Below the pieces are notes generated by a model. That model was not told where the DNA came from, searched no databases, and worked only from the letters and a program-made list of their open reading frames with translations. Below, one piece after another: positions 28,367 to 36,699 of a stretch of 64,000 bases of DNA (positions are counted from its first letter, which is position 1; each line of letters opens with the position of its first letter). This DNA comes from Actinomadura sp. KC216 (lineage in GTDB: Bacteria; Actinomycetota; Actinomycetes; Streptosporangiales; Streptosporangiaceae). The stretch covers positions 1 to 64,000 of the forward strand of contig NZ_SMJX01000007.1 in NCBI RefSeq assembly GCF_004348535.1. The letters run 5' to 3'. Position numbers and translations under genes: made by a program.

Positions 28367-29241
28367 GAGAGGCCCGCTTTCCGGAACCGGCGGTAGAGAA
28401 TCGCGATCGAGCCCAGGACGAGCGCGGCGCACACCGCCAGCGCGACCACGCCTCCGGCGATGCCGGGCGCGATCCCGGGCGACGCCGACTCGGCGCCGAG
28501 CAGCCGGACCTCGACGATGTCGACCAGGTTGAACGGCGCCAGCAGCCCCATCCAGCCCTGGAGGGTGAAGTTCGTCTCCGCCTCCGCGATGCCCTGGACG
28601 GCGCCCGCGACGGCGGTCGGGACCATGTACGCGGCGATGACCGCGGCGACGCCGAAGCCGCGCCGCGGAGTGAACGCCGCGACCACCATCCCGATGGCGG
28701 CGAGGACCAGCGCGTACAGCACGCAGCCGACCAGCGCGCCGAGGTAGCGCAGCAGCTGCTCCCCCGAGTCGGGCGCCTTGGTGACCAGCCCGCCGACGTA
28801 CAGGACGGTGACCGGCACCGCCAGCAGCGCGAACAGCGCGGTCGCCATCGCCCCGGCCTTGGCCACGACGAAGTCGAGATGGCCGACCGGGCGGGAGAAG
28901 TACAGCGGGATGACGTGGAAGCGCACCTCCCGCGAGGCCAGCACCGGCGCCTGCGTGGCCAGGAAGATCGCCACGATGACCTGCATCAGGTCCGCGTACT
29001 CGGAGTACGGGATGAGCGCGTCCTCCTCGTTGGTGAACGCGAACGCCGCGACCGACCCGGCGGCCGGCAGCAGCATGAGCGCGCCGAGGATGAACGGCAT
29101 GATCTTCGCGCGGGCGGGGCGGCCGAGGCCGAACGCGGCGCGCAGGTTGTGGACGTACAGGGACCGCAGCACGTAGGAGCGGCCGTTGCGGCGCCCCTCG
29201 TAGTGCCGGTACCCGATGTCGTGGATCGTGCTCGTGCTCAT
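28363..29241 (-). CDS. ABC-2 type permease, first unit
   Basis: 292 residues with about six membrane helices. The N-terminal cytoplasmic segment IHDIGYRHYEGRRNGRSYVLRSLYVHN is common in actinobacterial permeases of this kind; RFHVIPLYFSRPVGHLDFVVAKAGA marks the cytoplasmic coupling helix. Start ATG 29241 overlaps the stop of its ATPase. It is longer than its partner permease at 26742 and not obviously a duplicate of it. Confidence 0.92.
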   Translation of the reverse strand: MSTSTIHDIGYRHYEGRRNGRSYVLRSLYVHNLRAAFGLGRPARAKIMPFILGALMLLPAAGSVAAFAFTNEEDALIPYSEYADLMQVIVAIFLATQAPVLASREVRFHVIPLYFSRPVGHLDFVVAKAGAMATALFALLAVPVTVLYVGGLVTKAPDSGEQLLRYLGALVGCVLYALVLAAIGMVVAAFTPRRGFGVAAVIAAYMVPTAVAGAVQGIAEAETNFTLQGWMGLLAPFNLVDIVEVRLLGAESASPGIAPGIAGGVVALAVCAALVLGSIAILYRRFRKAGLS

Positions 29242-30206
29242 CCGGACACCTCCTGCGGCACGCTCCCCGCGGCCGGCGGCACGCCCGGCGGCCCCGGCGG
29301 CTCGGGCCCGGTCTGGAAGACCTCCTCGATGTGGTGGCGGCGCTGCTCCATCCGGATCAGGCGCAGCCCGAGGTCGGCGACACCGTCGCGGATCAGGTCG
29401 TAGGTCGTCTCGCCGGCGATGTCGACGACGAGGAACCGGCCCTCCGGATGGACGGTGACGCCCCGCTCGTGCAGGTGCTGCCCGAGCCGGTCGCGGCCCT
29501 CGTCCACCTCGACGGTGAGGACGCCGCTCGCGGCCGTGTACGCCTCGACGGCCTGGGAGCGCAGCAGCTTCCCGCCGTCGATGATGACCACGTGGTCGCA
29601 GACCCGCTCCAGCTCGCCGAGCAGGTGGGACGTGACGAGGACGCTGATCCCGAACTCGGCGCCGATCCGGCGGATGAGGTCGAGCATCTCGTCGCGCCCG
29701 GCCGGGTCGAGGCCGTTGGTGGGCTCGTCCAGGAAGACGAGCTTCGGGTCGTGGACGAGGGCCTGCGCGAGCTTCACCCGCTGGCGCATCCCGGTGGAGT
29801 AGCCGCCGATGGGGCGGTAGCGCTCCTCGTACAGGCCGACGTGCCGGAGCGTGTCGGCGGCGCGTTCGCGGGCCGCGGTCGGCGGCAGCCCGCACATCCT
29901 GGCCATGTGGACGACGAACTCCGTCGCGGACACGTCGGGCGGGAGGCACTCGTACTCGGGCATGAACCCGACGCTCTCGCGGATCCGCAGCCCGTCGCGG
30001 GCGATGTCGAGGCCCAGCACGGACGCGGTCCCGGAGGTCGGGGGCAGCAGCCCGAGCAGGATCTTGATGAGCGTCGACTTGCCGGCGCCGTTGGCGCCGA
30101 CCAGCCCGACGACACCCGGCTCGACGGCCATGGAGAGGTCGTCCAGGGCGGTCACCCGGGGGAACCTCATCGTCAGGCCCTGGGTGGCGATTATCGGCAT
30201 GGTCAC
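29238..30206 (-). CDS. ABC transporter ATPase, first unit
   Basis: 322 residues. Walker A GLVGANGAGKSTLIKIL, signature GYSTGMRQRVKLAQAL, Walker B KLVFLDEPTNGLDP, switch His in LVTSHLLGELE. The tail is Pro/Gly-rich. First gene of the operon ATPase-permease-ATPase-permease; having two complete ATPase/permease units in one coupled operon suggests a heteromeric exporter or two exporters with a joint role. The ATG at 30206 or a nearby in-frame ATG at 30200 is the start. Confidence 0.94.
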   Translation of the reverse strand: MTMPIIATQGLTMRFPRVTALDDLSMAVEPGVVGLVGANGAGKSTLIKILLGLLPPTSGTASVLGLDIARDGLRIRESVGFMPEYECLPPDVSATEFVVHMARMCGLPPTAARERAADTLRHVGLYEERYRPIGGYSTGMRQRVKLAQALVHDPKLVFLDEPTNGLDPAGRDEMLDLIRRIGAEFGISVLVTSHLLGELERVCDHVVIIDGGKLLRSQAVEAYTAASGVLTVEVDEGRDRLGQHLHERGVTVHPEGRFLVVDIAGETTYDLIRDGVADLGLRLIRMEQRRHHIEEVFQTGPEPPGPPGVPPAAGSVPQEVSG

Positions 30207-30234
30207 GAACCTAGTGGCTCGGCGAGGGGCGTCA

Positions 30235-30265
30235 CGTCAGCCTAAAGAGCGATCTGCGTCAGCCT
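30235..30265. promoter_or_regulatory. Two 9-bp direct repeats upstream of the ABC operon
   Basis: CGTCAGCCT occurs at 30235-30243 and again at 30257-30265, 22 bases apart, which is about two turns of the helix and places both copies on one face. They lie in the short interval before the four-gene ABC operon, where a regulator could bind. No regulator gene is adjacent. Confidence 0.4.
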
Positions 30266-30287
30266 TTCGGCCAAACTCCGGATCGAC

Positions 30288-31253
30288 CTAAGTTCGCCCG
30301 CGGGCTGCCCTTCTGTCCTGGCCGCGCAGGACGGCCGCCCACAGCACCCGCTGGACCAGCAGCGTCAGCGTCCCCGCGATGATCATCCCGGCGAAGTTGA
30401 CGCCGAGCTGCAGCAGCGACCCGGTGATCTCGCTGCCGTGCCGCAGCGCCATCGCGACCGCGAGGTTCCCGGCGGCGGGCACCGTCGTGACGGAGATGAA
30501 CACCCCGACCAGCGCCGACGACTTGCCCGCGGTGAGCGACAGCACGCCCGCGGCCCCGGCGAGCAGCGCGACGATGAACGACCAGCGATCCGGGCTGTAG
30601 ATGAACGCGGTGAGCGGGCGCTCGTCGGGCAGCCGGTCCAGCTCGATCACGCCGATCCACCGGCTGACCAGCGCGCAGACATAGGTGATCACGATCGCGG
30701 CGGCGAACCCGACGGCCAGCGCCCGCACCGCGTCCACGATCCGCCACGGCTGGAGCCGCATGATCCCGTAGCAGATCGCCGCGACGGCGGCGAACTCCGG
30801 CCCGAGCACCATCGCGCCGACCACCAGGATCGGCGAGTCGATCAGCGCCGCGATCCCGGCCAGCTGCGTGGCGAGCGCGAGGAACGCGACGAACGACCAG
30901 GTGAGCGCCGTCCCCTCGCTGACCTGCCGGTCGAGCTCCTCCCAGACGACGGCGTCGTCGCCGTGGCCGGGGGCACGTTCCATCGCCTCCTCAGCATTGT
31001 CGGAGAGTGTCAGGTCGACCTTGTCGAGGGCGATGGATCCGTCGCGGTCGACGCCGAGGGCGCGCAGCGCGTCCAGGACCTCGTTGGCGGACTCGCGGGC
31101 GATGTCGCTGGTCACCAGGTCGCCGCGCGGAGACCGCGCGGCGCCCGCGAGGACGACGACGTTGGTGGCCCCGGGACACTCCGCCAGCGCCTCGCAGACC
31201 GCGTCGGTCCGGTCCGCCGGGACGATGGCTCTGAGATGCAGCACCCGGCACAT
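30288..31253 (-). CDS. DUF389 membrane protein
   Basis: About 321 residues. An N-terminal soluble domain (HLRAIVPADRTDAVCEALAE) of about 100 residues is followed by six membrane helices beginning at WSFVAFLALATQLAGIAALI; SPILVVGAMVLGPEFAAVAAICYG and VFISVTTVPAAGNLAVAMALRHG are hallmark segments of DUF389. The family has no firm function. I prefer ATG 31253; a GTG at 31244 is also possible, and neither has a ribosome site. It is 81 bases before the ABC operon's first gene in the same direction. Confidence 0.88.
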   Translation of the reverse strand: MCRVLHLRAIVPADRTDAVCEALAECPGATNVVVLAGAARSPRGDLVTSDIARESANEVLDALRALGVDRDGSIALDKVDLTLSDNAEEAMERAPGHGDDAVVWEELDRQVSEGTALTWSFVAFLALATQLAGIAALIDSPILVVGAMVLGPEFAAVAAICYGIMRLQPWRIVDAVRALAVGFAAAIVITYVCALVSRWIGVIELDRLPDERPLTAFIYSPDRWSFIVALLAGAAGVLSLTAGKSSALVGVFISVTTVPAAGNLAVAMALRHGSEITGSLLQLGVNFAGMIIAGTLTLLVQRVLWAAVLRGQDRRAARGRT

Positions 31254-31351
31254 GTTGCCGCAAACCGCGGACGGGCGTGCCCCGGACGCCACACCGTACG
31301 CTGTGATCGTCCTAATGGGTAAAAACAAGGAAAAACCAGGACGGTGAGGTC

Positions 31352-32035
31352 ATGACGCGGCGGGCGGCCGGACGCGCGGCCCTGGCATGCCTGGCGCTCA
31401 CCGCCCCGCTGGCGGCCTGCGACGCCGAGCTCGGTGTCTCAGAGCCCAGCCCCCCGACCACGAGCGGCGGACCCGGCACCAGGCCCGGCTCCGGTGACGA
31501 GGCACGGGCCCGCCGTGACCTGTCCGGCCTGCGGATCGCCTCCGAAACGGACGGCGGCGGCTACGAGCGCGACAGGTTCGGCACGCGCTGGAAGGACATC
31601 GACCGCAACGGCTGCGACCAGCGCAACGACGTCCTCGCCCGCGACCTGACGGCGGTCGAGAAACGGGGGCGGTGCGTCGTCCTGGCCGGACGTCTCCGCG
31701 ACCCCTACAGCGGCAAGGAGATCACCTTCTCCAAACAGGACGCGGCAGAGGTGCAGATCGACCACCTCTACCCGCTCGCGCTCGCCTGGCGGATGGGCGC
31801 GTCCCGCTGGACCGAGGACCGGCGCGAGCGGTTCGCCAACGACCACGCCAACCTGCTGGCCGTGTGGGGCGTCCCCAACCGGCAGAAGAGCGACTCCGGC
31901 CCCGGCGAATGGAAGCCGCAGAAGGCGTTCCAGTGCACCTACGGCGTCAGGTACATCGCCGTCGCGAAGAAGTACGAACTCCCCGTCACCCGCGCCGACC
32001 ACGACGCGCTCCAGACCTTCCTGGGAAGGTGCTAG
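31352..32035 (+). CDS. Exported HNH-type nuclease lipoprotein (DUF1524/GmrSD C-terminal fold)
   Basis: 227 residues. A lipoprotein signal ends in LTAPLAAC with the acylated Cys23, followed by a Ser/Pro-rich linker. The domain holds IDHLYPLALAWRMGA (catalytic His138) and FANDHANLLAVWGVPNRQKSD, the His-Asn-His-type metal finger of DUF1524 nucleases, and two further cysteine pairs that may form disulphides outside the cell. Secreted nucleases of this type in actinomycetes digest environmental DNA. The gene is divergent from the DUF389 gene. Confidence 0.9.
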   Translation: MTRRAAGRAALACLALTAPLAACDAELGVSEPSPPTTSGGPGTRPGSGDEARARRDLSGLRIASETDGGGYERDRFGTRWKDIDRNGCDQRNDVLARDLTAVEKRGRCVVLAGRLRDPYSGKEITFSKQDAAEVQIDHLYPLALAWRMGASRWTEDRRERFANDHANLLAVWGVPNRQKSDSGPGEWKPQKAFQCTYGVRYIAVAKKYELPVTRADHDALQTFLGRC

Positions 32036-32046
32036 CCCGGCACTCC

Positions 32047-32052
32047 TATGCT
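32047..32052 (+). promoter_or_regulatory. Putative -10 box of a leaderless mRNA
   Basis: TATGCT ends six bases before the ATG at 32059. No ribosome site is present, matching the arrangement in front of glmS and coaA. Confidence 0.45.
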
Positions 32053-32058
32053 CGTCAC

Positions 32059-32367
32059 ATGAGCAGCGAATCCCAGGACGAGCGCGACGAGCGGAACGAG
32101 CGGCCCCGTGTCCGGACCGAACGCGGGGTGGGCGCGCGTGCGACGGGCGCCGAGGTGACCGGCGCGTCCCTGACGGGCCTCACGCTGCGCCCCGGCAACG
32201 CCTTCGGGGCGCTCGCGCTGGGCTCGATGGCGGTCGGCGCGCTGGCGATCGGCGCCGTCGCGATCGGGAAGCTCGTCGTCAAGCGCGCCCTGATCGACCA
32301 CCTCGAAGCCGGGACCGTGGAGATCAAGCACCTCAAGGTGGGGCGCCTGGAGATCGACGAGTCCTAG
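32059..32367 (+). CDS. Small protein of consecutive pentapeptide repeats
   Basis: 102 residues. After a charged N-terminal segment of 22 residues it consists almost wholly of five-residue units with Leu, Ile or Val at fixed places; ten perfect-register units run from residue 50 to 99 ([30 protein letters not shown] and four more polar ones). This suggests a narrow right-handed beta-helix rather than a membrane helix, though residues 48-74 are hydrophobic enough to be read as one. No function known. Its TAG stop and the glmM stop share the palindrome CTAG. Confidence 0.7.
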   Translation: MSSESQDERDERNERPRVRTERGVGARATGAEVTGASLTGLTLRPGNAFGALALGSMAVGALAIGAVAIGKLVVKRALIDHLEAGTVEIKHLKVGRLEIDES

Positions 32368-33707
32368 GCGAGCGCGGTCTTCACCACTCCGGCCAGGTGC
32401 TCGGCGACCGACTGCGCCCGAGACTCCGACGCCGCCTCGACCATGACGCGGACCATCGGCTCGGTGCCGCTCGGCCGGATCAGGACGCGTCCGGTCTCAC
32501 CCAGCTCGGCCTCGGCGGCGGCGACGGCCGCCGCCAGCTCGGGCGAGGTCTTCGCGCGGCTCTTGTCGACGTCCTTGACGTTGATGAGCACCTGCGGCAG
32601 CCGCGTCATCACCTTCGTCAGCTCGTCCAGGGGCTGGCCGCGGCGCACCATCGCGGCGAGCAGGTGCAGGCCCGTCAGGACGCCGTCGCCCGTCGTCGCG
32701 TGATCCAGCATGATCACGTGACCGGACTGCTCGCCGCCGAACCCGAACCCGCCCTCCTTCATCGCCTCCAGCACGTACCGGTCGCCGACCGCCGTCTCCA
32801 CCACGGCGATCCCGGCCTCGCGCATCGCGAGCTTGAACCCGAGGTTCGACATCACGGTCGCGACGACGGTGTCGGCGGCGAGCGCGCCCGCCTCCCGCAG
32901 GTCCAGCGCCAGGATCGCCATGATCTGGTCGCCGTCCACGATCTCGCCGGACGCGGTCACCGCGAGGCAGCGGTCGGCGTCGCCGTCGTTCGCGATGCCC
33001 GCGTCCGCGCCGTGCTCCCGGACGGCCTTCTGCAGCGCCTCCAGATGCGTGGAACCGCAGCCGGAGTTGATGTTCAGCCCGTCCGGCGCCGTGCCGATCG
33101 TGATCACCTCGGCGCCCGCGCGGCGCAGCGCCTCGGGCGCCACATCGCTGGACGCCCCGTTCGCGCAGTCGACCACGACGCGCAGGCCGTCCAGCGACAC
33201 CGGGACGGTCGACAGCAGATGCGCCACGTACTGCTCGACCGCACCGTGCGCCTCCCGGACGCGCCCGACACCCGCGCCGGTCGGCGGGTCCCACACCTCG
33301 CCGAGCCGCGCCTCGATGCGGTCTTCGAGCTCGTCGGGGAGCTTGTGGCCGCTGCGGTCGAAGAACTTGATCCCGTTGTCGGGAGCCGGGTTGTGCGACG
33401 CCGACAGCATCACGCCGAGGTCGGCGTCCAGTTGGTGCGTCAGATGCGCCACCGCGGGCGTCGGCAGGACACCGAGGCGCAGCACGTCCACCCCGGAACT
33501 CGCGAGCCCCGCCACCACGGCCGCCTCCAGGAACTCGCCGGACGCCCGCGGATCGCGCCCGACCACCGCCAGCGGCCGGTGCCCCTTGAACGCACCCTGC
33601 TCGCCCAGCACCCGCGCCGCCGCGACGGACAGATCCATCACGAGCGGAGCGGTCAGATCGCGGTTGGCGAGCCCACGCACGCCATCAGTCCCAAAGAGAC
33701 GACCCAC
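32364..33707 (-). CDS. glmM: Phosphoglucosamine mutase
   Basis: 447 residues. It converts glucosamine-6-phosphate from GlmS to glucosamine-1-phosphate. The catalytic phosphoserine is Ser104 in [17 protein letters not shown]; the metal loop NDGDADRCL, the sugar-binding GEQSGH and the phosphate site [10 protein letters not shown] are all present. I start at GTG 33705-33707, supported by a GGGAG site; longer reading upstream enters the terminator hairpin. The stop overlaps that of the opposite-strand pentapeptide gene. Confidence 0.96.
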   Translation of the reverse strand: MGRLFGTDGVRGLANRDLTAPLVMDLSVAAARVLGEQGAFKGHRPLAVVGRDPRASGEFLEAAVVAGLASSGVDVLRLGVLPTPAVAHLTHQLDADLGVMLSASHNPAPDNGIKFFDRSGHKLPDELEDRIEARLGEVWDPPTGAGVGRVREAHGAVEQYVAHLLSTVPVSLDGLRVVVDCANGASSDVAPEALRRAGAEVITIGTAPDGLNINSGCGSTHLEALQKAVREHGADAGIANDGDADRCLAVTASGEIVDGDQIMAILALDLREAGALAADTVVATVMSNLGFKLAMREAGIAVVETAVGDRYVLEAMKEGGFGFGGEQSGHVIMLDHATTGDGVLTGLHLLAAMVRRGQPLDELTKVMTRLPQVLINVKDVDKSRAKTSPELAAAVAAAEAELGETGRVLIRPSGTEPMVRVMVEAASESRAQSVAEHLAGVVKTALA

Positions 33708-34053
33708 AGTTTCACTCCCGATAAAGAAGAAAGACCGCGCGGACGAGCTGGGACTCACGCCCCGGCCCGCTCCGCGCGGTCAAATCTAGTGGCCACCGCC
33801 CCTGCGAACCCCCAACAACCGGCGTAGACCGTCCACGACGAGGTCTGGACACCCCGACCGGGCCTTGGACAGACCTCGACCGGCGGCACGGGTCGTGCGG
33901 CCGGAGGCGCCCCGCGCCGGAGGTCGCACGGCCCGCCGACGCAGGCGACCGCAGCGACGCCACACACACCCGCACAGGCACAACAGACCCCAACAGCGGC
34001 GTGAGGATCGCCTGCGTCGCGACGGGGGTTCCAGAGGGTCGCCCCCCTGGGAA
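33708..34053 (-). other. Interval between rpsI and glmM
   Basis: 346 bases without a gene. It holds the hairpin terminator at 33733-33781 just before glmM. The rest is GC-rich with many short complementary segments and one AC-rich stretch near 33960-33990 (repeated CACA and GCAC), but no convincing promoter or second structure was recognised. Confidence 0.6.
33733..33781 (-). terminator. Terminator or attenuator between rpsI and glmM
   Basis: On the minus strand a perfect 11-bp stem (GACCGCGCGGA at 33733-33743 with its complement at 33771-33781) encloses a 27-base GC-rich loop and is followed at once by TTTCTTCTTTAT. The U-rich run makes it a good intrinsic terminator for the rplM-rpsI transcript. 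It also lies only 25 bases before the glmM start, so it could act as an attenuator for glmM. Confidence 0.8.
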
Positions 34054-34557
34054 TTACCGCTTGCTGTACTGGGGGGCCTTGCGGGCCTTCTTGAGGCCGG
34101 CCTTCTTGCGCTCCGGCACCCGGGCGTCGCGGGTGAGGAAGCCGGCCTTCTTCAGGGCCGGGCGGTGCTCGATGTTGCCGAACTGCAGCGCGCGGGAGAT
34201 GCCGAGGCGCAGCGCGCCGGCCTGGCCGGTGGTGCCGCCGCCGTTCACGCGCGCGAGGACGTCGAACTGGCCCTCCAGGCCCAGCAGCACGAACGGCTCG
34301 TTCACGATCTGCTGGTGGACCTTGTTCGGGAAGTACTGGTCCAGGGTGCGGCCGTTGATCTTCCACTGGCCGCTGCCGGGGACGATGCGGACTCGCGCAA
34401 TGGCCTGCTTGCGGCGGCCGGTGCCGGCGGCGGGGCCGGTCGCGACGGGCTTGCCGAGCAAGCTCTCGCCCGCGGCCTCGGGGGTCTCGGTGCTGTACTC
34501 GGACGGCGCGTCCTCGTACGACTCGGCCTCGACGGCCGGCTCGGTGATCTCGTCCAC
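34054..34557 (-). CDS. rpsI: Ribosomal protein S9
   Basis: 167 residues, start GTG 34557 with an AAGGAGAACC site. The S9 core begins at about residue 45 ([19 protein letters not shown]) and ends with the universal basic tail [12 protein letters not shown] that reaches the P-site tRNA. An acidic N-terminal extension of about 40 residues ([16 protein letters not shown]...) is present as in other actinomycetes. Second gene after rplM. Confidence 0.97.
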   Translation of the reverse strand: MDEITEPAVEAESYEDAPSEYSTETPEAAGESLLGKPVATGPAAGTGRRKQAIARVRIVPGSGQWKINGRTLDQYFPNKVHQQIVNEPFVLLGLEGQFDVLARVNGGGTTGQAGALRLGISRALQFGNIEHRPALKKAGFLTRDARVPERKKAGLKKARKAPQYSKR

Positions 34558-34658
34558 GGTTCTCCTTGGGGTGTTCTAGCCAGGGCGGCTGGCCCGTCTC
34601 ACGGGTGCCCCGGCGGCCACTGTTTCCTGGTGCGCACGCGGTGTGGCGTGCGCGGGTG

Positions 34659-35111
34659 TCACTTCTTGATCTGGCTGATCTGGGTGATCTCGAACGGGAC
34701 CGGCTTCTGCGCCTGGTGCGGGTGGTCCGGCCCGGCGTAGACCTTCACCTTGCCGAACATCTTCCGGCCGAGGGAGTTCTTGGGCAGCATGCCCTTGATC
34801 GCCTTCTCGACGGCCCGCTCGGGGTGCTTCTCCAGCAGGTCGGCGTAGGTCACCGAGCGGAGGCCGCCCGGGTAACCGGAGTGCCGGTAGGCGCGCTTCT
34901 GCTCCAGCTTGTTGCCGGACAGCGCCACCTTCTCGGCGTTCACGATGACGACGAAGTCACCGGTGTCGAGGTGCGGTGCGTAGATCGGCTTGTGCTTACC
35001 CCGTAGCAGCTGCGCGACCTGACTGGCGAGACGGCCCAGCACGACATCGGTCGCGTCGATGACGTACCACTGACGCTGGACGTCAGCGGGCTTAGGGGTG
35101 TACGTGCGCAC
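34659..35111 (-). CDS. rplM: Ribosomal protein L13
   Basis: 150 residues, GTG start at 35109-35111 with a GAAGGCC site. Motifs: [28 protein letters not shown] and [19 protein letters not shown]13 is an early-assembly large-subunit protein. It is cotranscribed with rpsI, 101 bases downstream, from the promoter at 35356-35385 through a leader of about 240 bases. Confidence 0.97.
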   Translation of the reverse strand: MRTYTPKPADVQRQWYVIDATDVVLGRLASQVAQLLRGKHKPIYAPHLDTGDFVVIVNAEKVALSGNKLEQKRAYRHSGYPGGLRSVTYADLLEKHPERAVEKAIKGMLPKNSLGRKMFGKVKVYAGPDHPHQAQKPVPFEITQISQIKK

Positions 35112-35349
35112 GGTCGTAGGCCTTCGTTTCTCGTCGACTTACAGGCGGTTTCGATCCTCGCCCGCCCTCACGGGCGAGCGCCGTCAGCGGAAATCCTGCT
35201 CGCGCCGATCAGAGGATCGTCCGACCTGGCGCTCCGGGATGCCGGGGCCCGGACCGGCGCCCACGTCGCCTGACGTGAACACTCTTGGGGCACACCGACA
35301 GGTCGCGTCGTCTCCAGCCCGCCGACGGCGGGCACGACGCACACAACAA
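35112..35349 (-). promoter_or_regulatory. Structured 5' leader of rplM-rpsI
   Basis: The mRNA from the proposed promoter has about 240 untranslated bases. Near its 5' end a two-part hairpin can form: GCGTCGT with ACGACGC (35305-35311 and 35334-35340) around an inner 7-bp stem GCCCGCC/GGCGGGC (35317-35323 and 35327-35333), with a five-base bulge. A second 8-bp hairpin (CTCGCCCG/CGGGCGAG) lies at 35157-35178, about 45 bases before the start codon. Feedback by L13 or S9 is plausible from other bacteria but is inference here. Confidence 0.55.
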
Positions 35350-35355
35350 ACAGGC

Positions 35356-35385
35356 AGAATACTCGGCCCCTTGGCCAGGGGTCAA
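35356..35385 (-). promoter_or_regulatory. Sigma-A type promoter of rplM-rpsI
   Basis: On the minus strand TTGACC (35380-35385) and TATTCT (35356-35361) are 18 bases apart, a good housekeeping promoter for a ribosomal operon. The remaining bases up to the divergent CAP-domain gene (35386-35518) are A/T-rich near 35465-35515 and presumably hold the promoter of that gene, with a TTGATC at 35486-35491. Confidence 0.75.
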
Positions 35386-35518
35386 AACGGCCCGCGCCCT
35401 CGGGGCCTCGCGGCCGTTCCGTCGCCCGCTCCGTCGGTTCAAATGGGAACAGTCAGCGGCGGTCAGATCACTCTCCGTACTAGTATTGATCTTTTTTGGT
35501 CTATCTTGGTAACAGGGG

Positions 35519-36592
35519 GTGAATAGCGGGATATTGTGCCGGGCGACCGGTCCACGCCGGCTTGTGCCGGCCCGCACCCGGGAGCCCCCGCTGTCCACTC
35601 CCCGCAGACCAGGTGATCCCGCCGGACGCCGCCAGCCCGGGTACAACGGGCGCCCCGGCGCCGCGTCGCCTGCCGCCGCCCCCCGCCGCACCAATCCCTA
35701 TGGCGACGAGCTCGTCGCCAGTGGCCGCCCCCGGCGCGGCGCGTCCCGCACGAGCCCGCCACCCGGTGGCCGGCACTCCCAGGGCGCCGGACGCCCGCCA
35801 CACGGCAAGGACGGTGGTGGCAGGCGCAAGAGCGTCACCGGCATCGTCGTGGCCGTCACCGCGTCCAGCATGGCCCTCGGCATCGGCGTCGCGATCGACC
35901 GGCTGCTGCTGCCGGAGCTGCGCTCGGAGCGGACCACCGCGTCCGGGCCCGAGTCGCGCCCGCCCGACATCGTCGAGCCCGGGCCGCAGAGCGGCCCGTC
36001 GACCGGGTCCGAGCCCGGGACGGGCACCGCGGGCGGCAAGAAGCCCACGGCCGGCGCCCCCGCACCCAACGCGGGCGTGCCGGCACCGCCGCTGAAGACG
36101 ATGCGCGCGCCCGGCGGAGGCACGCCGGACAAGCCGTCCGAGCCCGGCACGCCGTCCGAGAGGAGCAGGACGCCGGGCGGCGGCGCCCGCGTGCCCGGCG
36201 GTTCGGCGGGGTCCGCAGACGCGGAGGCGGCCGTGGTGTCGCTCACCAACGCCGAACGCGCCAAGGCCGGCTGCCGGCCGCTGCACGTCGACCAGCGGCT
36301 CGTCACCGCGGCTCGCAAGCACTCCGCCGACATGGCCGCCAACGGCTACTTCGACCACACCTCGCGCAACGGCGACAGCCCGTGGAAGCGGATGGAGGAC
36401 GCCGGCTACCCCAGCCCCGGAGCGGAGAACATCGCGAAGGGCTACTCGACCGCCGCGGCCGTGATGAGGGGATGGATGGACAGCCCGGGGCACCGCGCCA
36501 ACATCCTGAACTGCGACCTGCGCGCCATCGGCGTCGGGAAGGCGTCCGGGCCCGGCGGCCCACTGTGGACACAGGACTTCGGCTGGAAATGA
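35519..36592 (+). CDS. Membrane-anchored CAP/SCP-domain protein
   Basis: About 357 residues from a GTG at 35519, though the true start is uncertain because no well-spaced ribosome site exists. A Pro/Arg-rich cytoplasmic part of about 100 residues leads to one membrane helix (GIVVAVTASSMALGIGVAI), then a Pro/Gly-rich extracellular linker of about 110 residues and a CAP domain: ERAKAGCRPLHVDQRLVTAA, HSADMAANGYFDHTS, GAENIAKGYSTAAAVMRGWM, SPGHRANILN and WTQDFGW. All four CAP signature regions, including the His and Glu of the central cavity, are present. Bacterial CAP proteins are exported and of varied function. Confidence 0.88.
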   Translation: MNSGILCRATGPRRLVPARTREPPLSTPRRPGDPAGRRQPGYNGRPGAASPAAAPRRTNPYGDELVASGRPRRGASRTSPPPGGRHSQGAGRPPHGKDGGGRRKSVTGIVVAVTASSMALGIGVAIDRLLLPELRSERTTASGPESRPPDIVEPGPQSGPSTGSEPGTGTAGGKKPTAGAPAPNAGVPAPPLKTMRAPGGGTPDKPSEPGTPSERSRTPGGGARVPGGSAGSADAEAAVVSLTNAERAKAGCRPLHVDQRLVTAARKHSADMAANGYFDHTSRNGDSPWKRMEDAGYPSPGAENIAKGYSTAAAVMRGWMDSPGHRANILNCDLRAIGVGKASGPGGPLWTQDFGWK

Positions 36593-36699
36593 ACCCGGCC
36601 GTGACCTTCGCGAAACGTCCGGCGTCCGGTTCGACCCCATGTCATGGTGGGTGTCTCGAAGGTCCAGAGCCCTGAACGAGGAACGGTAAGGTCCAAGCC

